A stretch of 64,000 nt of DNA, from the NCBI RefSeq assembly GCF_010499245.1, contig NZ_JAAGOW010000001.1, positions 3,720,001-3,784,000 on the forward strand, given 5' to 3'. This stretch comes from Variovorax sp. WS11. Lineage in GTDB: Bacteria > Pseudomonadota > Gammaproteobacteria > Burkholderiales > Burkholderiaceae_C. The notes below the pieces were generated by a model, which worked only from the letters and a program-made list of their open reading frames with translations, did no database searches and was not told where the DNA came from. The stretch's first letter is position 1. Each line of letters opens with the position of its first letter. This document shows positions 59,821 through 64,000 of this stretch, in pieces. The position numbers and the translations under genes are program-made.

Positions 59821-61008
59821 ATGTCGAACACCGACGCCCCCGGCGCCGAGGCGGATGCCTACGCCGCCTTTCGCCGCGAGCTGGAAGACTTCGCCCGCAG
59901 CGCCTGCCCGCCGGAAATCCGCGCCGTGGTGGCCGCGGGCCAGAAGGTCACCAAGCGCGAGTACCTGGGCTGGCACCAGGTCCTGCACGCCAAGGGTTGG
60001 GGCGCGCCCAGCTGGCCCAAGGAGTACGGCGGCACCGGCTGGGACCTGAAGCAGCGGCTGATCTTCGAGGAGGTGATGGCGGAGGCGGAGTGCCCGCCGC
60101 TCTACCACCACGGCCTCGGCCACATCGGCCCGGTCATCATCCGCTTCGGCACGCCCGAGCAGAAGGCGCGCCTCCTGCCGCGCATCCTGGATGGCTCCGA
60201 CTGGTGGTGCCAGGGCTACTCGGAGCCGGGCTCGGGCTCGGACCTGGCCTCGCTCAGCACCAGCGCCCGGCGCGACGGCGACGACTACGTGGTCAACGGC
60301 CAGAAGATCTGGACCTCGCATGCCCACGAGGCCAGCATGATCTACATGCTGGTGCGCACCTCGAAGGAGGCGAAGAAGCAGGAGGGCATCTCGCTGATCC
60401 TGGTGCCGATGGGCACGCCCGGCATCACGGTGCGCCCCATCCGCACCATCGACGGCTGGCACCACCTCAACGAGGTGTTCTTCGACGAGGTGCGCGTCCC
60501 CGCCGCCAACCTGATCGGCGAGGAGGGCAAGGGCTGGACCTGCGCCAAGTACCTGCTCGAGCGCGAGCGCCTGCCGCCCGCGAGCGTCTCCCGGCTGGAG
60601 CTGGTGAGAAGGCAGGTCACCCGTGTGGTGGACGAGGCCGCCAGGGACAGCGCCGGGCGCCGGGATTTCGGCAGCCTGCGCTACCGGCTGCTGCTGGCCG
60701 AGGCCGACCTGAAAGGCGCGCGCGCCGTACTGGCCAACGCCACCGACGACCTGATGCACCAGCGCCCGCTCGGTGCGCAGCCCTCGACGCTCAAGCTCTT
60801 GTGCAGCGATGTCGCGCAGCGGCTGACCACCATCGCGCTCGACGCGGTCGGGCCGGATGCGGCGCATCGCTTCCTCGTCGACGAGGGCGAGGGCGAGCCC
60901 GGCGCGACCTGGGTGCAGAACTACCTGTTCACGCGGGCAAGAACGATCGCGGGCGGCACTTCCGAAGTGCAGCGCAACGTCGTCGCCCACGAACTGCTCG
61001 GAGCCTGA
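59821..61008 (+). CDS. Acyl-CoA dehydrogenase, subunit 1
   Basis: 395 aa from ATG 59821 (AGGAG upstream). KGWGAPSWPKEYGGTGW, CQGYSEPGSGSDLASLSTSA (FAD/acyl site), VNGQKIWTSHAHEASMIYML and the C-terminal TIAGGTSEVQRNVVAHELLG, where Glu is the candidate catalytic base. Catalyses alpha,beta-dehydrogenation of an acyl-CoA. Next to a second, smaller ACAD (3-bp gap), as in heterotetrameric FadE28/29 or ChsE1/E2-type enzymes. Confidence 0.93.
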   Translation: MSNTDAPGAEADAYAAFRRELEDFARSACPPEIRAVVAAGQKVTKREYLGWHQVLHAKGWGAPSWPKEYGGTGWDLKQRLIFEEVMAEAECPPLYHHGLGHIGPVIIRFGTPEQKARLLPRILDGSDWWCQGYSEPGSGSDLASLSTSARRDGDDYVVNGQKIWTSHAHEASMIYMLVRTSKEAKKQEGISLILVPMGTPGITVRPIRTIDGWHHLNEVFFDEVRVPAANLIGEEGKGWTCAKYLLERERLPPASVSRLELVRRQVTRVVDEAARDSAGRRDFGSLRYRLLLAEADLKGARAVLANATDDLMHQRPLGAQPSTLKLLCSDVAQRLTTIALDAVGPDAAHRFLVDEGEGEPGATWVQNYLFTRARTIAGGTSEVQRNVVAHELLGA

Positions 61009-61011
61009 CCT

Positions 61012-62139
61012 GTGCCCACCTCATTCAATCCCCTGTTCCCCGGCATGCTGCTCGACGCAGCCAGCCGCTTCGCCCAGGACCACGCCGCGGCGCACGACTT
61101 CGCGGACACCGACCCGATCGCCGAGATGGGCTGGGCCTGCACGCTGGTGCCCGAGGAACTCGACGGAGCAGGCGGCACGCTGGCCGATCTCGCCTCCATC
61201 GTCGAGGGCCTCGCCACGCACGGCCTGCACCTGCCGGTGGTGGAGGCCTGTGCCATCGCGCCCCTCCTGCTGCAGGCAGCGCAGCCCGAAGCCGCCGCGC
61301 GCTGGCTGCAGGCCGTGTGCGAGGGCAGCGCCAGGATCGCGCCGCTCACGGCGCTGGCCGCGCCGCTGGACGAGATCGCCGTGCAGGCGCAGCAGCTCGA
61401 CATCGGCTTTGCGCTGACAGGCGACGCGCTGGGCGTCGACGTCTCGCGGGCCGCCACCCACTACCTGGTGCCCGCCGTGCTGCAGGGCACGCAGGAGACG
61501 GCGATCTTCCTCGTCGACGCCGAGCGCGTCGCGCCTGCCGCCGCCTACCGCACCATGGAAGGCCGGCACACAGAGGACTTCAGGCTGGTGCAGCTCGCCG
61601 TGCCCGCCAGTGCCTGCCTCGCGCGCGGTGCCGAGGCGCAGGATGCCTTGCTGCGTGCCCAGGACGCGGCCCTTCTGCTGACGGCAGCCGATACCGTGGC
61701 AGCGCTTGCCACGCTCATCGAGCAGACCGTCAACCATCTCAAGGAGCGGCGCCAGTTCGGCGTCGCGCTCTCGTCCTTTCAGGTGCTGCGCCACCGCGCG
61801 GCCGACATGTACGTGCGCTACCTCGGCGCGAGGGGGCAGCTGATGCACGCCTTTCACGAGCATGAAACCGATGCCGCCGGCCTGCGCCGCACGCTGGCGT
61901 TGATGAAGGTGTCGCTGGCCGAGACCGCCAGGGCCTGCGCCGAAGCCGCGATCCAGATGCACGGCGGCATGGGCGTGAGCGAGGAAGTGCTGGCCACCCG
62001 CATGGCCCAGCGCCTGCTCGCTTCCGAGTTCCGCTACGGCGACCGCCTCGCGCATGCCACGCGCCTGCTCGCGCCACAGGACCCCGAGGGCGCGCTGCGC
62101 GACCTCGGCACCCCCCACGTTTCCAGGAGTTCACGATGA
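61012..62139 (+). CDS. Acyl-CoA dehydrogenase, subunit 2
   Basis: 375 aa from a GTG. Same fold as the preceding gene, but it lacks the GGTSE motif near the end: the C-terminal segment reads AAIQMHGGMGVSEEVLATRM. The mid-domain is more divergent, ALTGDALGVDVSRAATHYLV. This fits a structural partner in an alpha2beta2 ACAD. Overlaps the enoyl-CoA hydratase start by 4 bp. Confidence 0.9.
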   Translation: MPTSFNPLFPGMLLDAASRFAQDHAAAHDFADTDPIAEMGWACTLVPEELDGAGGTLADLASIVEGLATHGLHLPVVEACAIAPLLLQAAQPEAAARWLQAVCEGSARIAPLTALAAPLDEIAVQAQQLDIGFALTGDALGVDVSRAATHYLVPAVLQGTQETAIFLVDAERVAPAAAYRTMEGRHTEDFRLVQLAVPASACLARGAEAQDALLRAQDAALLLTAADTVAALATLIEQTVNHLKERRQFGVALSSFQVLRHRAADMYVRYLGARGQLMHAFHEHETDAAGLRRTLALMKVSLAETARACAEAAIQMHGGMGVSEEVLATRMAQRLLASEFRYGDRLAHATRLLAPQDPEGALRDLGTPHVSRSSR

Positions 62140-62897
62140 GCGTCAGCCTCGAAGTTTCCGAATACGTCGCCGTGGTGCGGCTGGACAAGCCGCCGGTGAA
62201 CGCGCTGGCCCGCGAAACGCGGCGGCGCCTGATCGAGGTCTTCGACGAGATCTCCGAGCGCAGCGACATCCGCGCCGCCATCCTCACCGGCACCGGCAAG
62301 TTCTTCTGCTCCGGCGCCGACCTCAAGGACCGTCCCGACCCAGACAAGGCCGGCGACTTCCTCGGCCACAACCGCCTGACGCGCGAGACCGGCAACGCGA
62401 TCCGCGAGTGCGCCAAGCCGGTGATCGCGGCCGTCAACGGCCCCGCGCTGGGCGCCGGCATGGGCCTGATGGCCGCCTGCGACATCTTCCTCGCCTCCGA
62501 GGACGCGAGCTTCGCGATGCCCGAGATCAACGTGGGCCTGGCCGGTGGCGTGTCGATGCTCAGGACCATGGTGGGGCGCTCCTTCACCCGCCGCATGTTC
62601 TTCACCGGCATGCGGGTGCCGGCGGCGGAGATGTACCGCCGCGGCGTGCTGGACGAAGTGGTTCCCGCCGAGCAGTTGATGCCCCTCGCGATGCAGATCG
62701 CGCAGGACATCGCGTCGAAGAGCCCGGTCGCCATCGCCTATGCCAAGCAGGCCGCGAACATGATGGACCTGATGCCGCAGCGCGACGGCTACCGCTTCGA
62801 GCAGAACTTCACCATGGCCTTGTCGAAGACCGACGACGCGAAGGAGGCCCGCCAGGCTTTCCTGGAAAAGCGCAAGCCGGTCTACAAGGGGCAATGA
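62136..62897 (+). CDS. Enoyl-CoA hydratase/isomerase
   Basis: 253 aa crotonase. VAVVRLDKPPVNALARETRR start, oxyanion-hole segments FFCSGADLKDRP and AAVNGPALGAGMGLMAACD, and the Glu-type position in MPEINVGLAGGVSMLRTMVG. Only one acidic residue is evident, so hydratase versus isomerase is not settled. ATGA overlap with the ACAD gene puts it right after dehydrogenation in a beta-oxidation-like sequence. Confidence 0.92.
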   Translation: MSVSLEVSEYVAVVRLDKPPVNALARETRRRLIEVFDEISERSDIRAAILTGTGKFFCSGADLKDRPDPDKAGDFLGHNRLTRETGNAIRECAKPVIAAVNGPALGAGMGLMAACDIFLASEDASFAMPEINVGLAGGVSMLRTMVGRSFTRRMFFTGMRVPAAEMYRRGVLDEVVPAEQLMPLAMQIAQDIASKSPVAIAYAKQAANMMDLMPQRDGYRFEQNFTMALSKTDDAKEARQAFLEKRKPVYKGQ

Positions 62898-62900
62898 ACC

Positions 62901-64000
62901 ATGGGCGTGGCTGAACTCGACAAGGTGGCGCCAGTGACTGAAGTGGCTGAAGTAGCCGAAGTGGGAAGGGGTCTCGACGCGCTGTTCCGGCCGCGCTCGA
63001 TCGCCATCTTCGGCGCCTCGGACGACGTGACCAAGATCGGCGGCCGGCCGCTGCAGTTCCTGCAGAAGTACGGCTACGCCGGTGCGATCTACCCCATCAA
63101 CCGCAAGGCCGGCAAGGTCCAGTCGCTGCGCGCCTACGCCGGCGTGGGCGATCTGCCGGAAGTGCCCGAGCTGGCCGTTGTGGCGGTGCCGCCCGGCGGC
63201 GTGCTGGAGGTCGTGCAGGACTGCGCTGCTCGCGGCGTGCGCGCGGCGGTCATCCTCACCGCGGGCTTCTCCGAGATGGGCGAGGAGGGCGCCCGGCTGC
63301 AGCGCGCCATCGGCGAAGTGGCCCGAGCGTCGGGCATGCGCGTCGTCGGCCCCAACTGCCTGGGCTCGATCGGCGTGCCCGAGAAGAGCATCGCCACCTT
63401 CTCCGTGGCGCTGGAGTCGGCCTTGCCCGCCGCGGGGCCGGTGGGCATCGTGTCGCAGAGCGGCAACCTCGGCAGCTACACCATGCGGCTGGCGGCCGAG
63501 CGCGGCATCGGCATCAGCAGACTGCTCACCACCGGCAACGAATGCGACGTCGACATCGCCGATGCCATCGCCTCGCTGGCGCGCGACCCCGGCACCTCGG
63601 TGATCCTGTGCTGCATGGAAACCTGCCGAGACGGCGCCAAGCTGCTGCGCGCCATGGCGATGGCGCGCGAGGCCGGCAAACCCCTGGTGGTGCTGAAGGT
63701 CGGCGTTTCCGCCGCGGGCAGCGAGGCGGCTGCATCGCACACCGGCGCGCTGGCGGGCTCCGACGCCGTGTTCGACGTGGTGCTGCGCAACGGCGGCGCC
63801 CTGCGGGTGCCCAGCATCGAGCAGTTGCTGGAAGTGGGCCACGCGATCGCGGTGGTCGGCGCGGACCGCGCGCCGAAGGGCAACCGCACCGCGTTGATGA
63901 CCGCCTCGGGCGGCTTCGGCGTGCTGATGGCCGATGCGGCCAGCATGCACGGCCTGGCCTTGCCGAAGCTCTCGGCGCGCACGCAGGAGCGTATCGTCGC
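62901..64000 (+). CDS. NDP-forming acyl-CoA synthetase (succinyl-CoA synthetase-like), 3' end cut
   Basis: First 366 residues only. After a short repetitive lead (TEVAEVAEV) comes the CoA-binding domain ALFRPRSIAIFGASDDVTKI, then GGRPLQFLQKYGYAGAIYPI, MRVVGPNCLGSIGVPEKSIA, the SCS-alpha-like GPVGIVSQSGNLGSYTMRLA and ASHTGALAGSDAVFD, with the candidate phospho-histidine. Typical of acetate/acyl--CoA ligase (ADP-forming). Would activate an acid as the first step of the operon's pathway. The window ends before the ATP-grasp part. Confidence 0.9.
   Translation, partial: MGVAELDKVAPVTEVAEVAEVGRGLDALFRPRSIAIFGASDDVTKIGGRPLQFLQKYGYAGAIYPINRKAGKVQSLRAYAGVGDLPEVPELAVVAVPPGGVLEVVQDCAARGVRAAVILTAGFSEMGEEGARLQRAIGEVARASGMRVVGPNCLGSIGVPEKSIATFSVALESALPAAGPVGIVSQSGNLGSYTMRLAAERGIGISRLLTTGNECDVDIADAIASLARDPGTSVILCCMETCRDGAKLLRAMAMAREAGKPLVVLKVGVSAAGSEAAASHTGALAGSDAVFDVVLRNGGALRVPSIEQLLEVGHAIAVVGADRAPKGNRTALMTASGGFGVLMADAASMHGLALPKLSARTQERIV

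Overview
The window is high-GC DNA from a beta-proteobacterium, most likely a Comamonadaceae (Variovorax-like) chromosome. The evidence is the housekeeping gene set (cca, slt, fau, glmU, glmS), many orphan Bug-type periplasmic receptors, many LysR regulators and class III CoA-transferases, and GTG/TTG starts. I call 59 protein-coding loci: 56 complete, one pseudogene and one partial gene at each end. I saw no rRNA, tRNA, CRISPR or intact insertion sequence.

Layout. 1-15 kb is core genome: cca (cut by the left edge), a GST, an MgtC-like membrane protein, slt, fau, a GcvA-like LysR divergent from a DUF2917 gene, a BLUF photoreceptor divergent from a Crp/Fnr regulator, a polysaccharide flippase with a glycosyltransferase, a lipoprotein, and glmU - Lrp/AsnC - glmS. 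15.1-19.9 kb is a polar amino-acid ABC operon with an embedded class IV aminotransferase and a terminal FadR-type GntR; a perfect match to the FadR-family operator pattern lies in front of it. 20-27.5 kb holds a CoA-transferase, a LysR, and a divergent five-gene operon combining a DsbA-fold isomerase, a YfcG-type GST, a CoA-transferase, a glutathione reductase and a Bug receptor, which looks like a glutathione-dependent catabolic module. 27.7-32.1 kb holds a hybrid histidine kinase, a PEP mutase/isocitrate lyase family enzyme and an orphan ABC receptor. 32.1-37.9 kb is an EmrAB/NodT-type efflux operon ending in a TetR regulator and an odd fusion protein. 38-48.6 kb has an NAD(P)-binding protein, HPPD, and two tandem paralogous cassettes (Bug, CoA-transferase, HMG-CoA lyase-like, LysR). 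48.6-52.8 kb is a third Bug/CoA-transferase group with a lactonase-like gene, sharing a palindrome. 53.2-56.5 kb is an AT-richer island: an Imm52 immunity gene next to a frameshifted, internally deleted CdiA/FHA-like toxin. 56.7-64 kb is a LysR and a divergent operon: LLM monooxygenase, flavin reductase fused to an FCD domain, two acyl-CoA dehydrogenases, an enoyl-CoA hydratase and an NDP-forming acyl-CoA synthetase (cut by the right edge).

How it works together. The right two thirds is a catabolic accessory region. Most units pair a periplasmic Bug receptor with CoA activation by a CaiB/BaiF enzyme and a cleavage or redox step, under a local LysR. Substrates cannot be read from sequence alone. 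The most unusual points are: the aminotransferase-fold protein without the Schiff-base lysine; the glutathione/CoA-transferase operon; the duplicated HMG-lyase cassettes with a conserved operator layout; the flavin reductase-FCD fusion; the cysteine-peptidase-like/TetR-C-terminal fusion; and the decayed CDI locus with an intact immunity gene.
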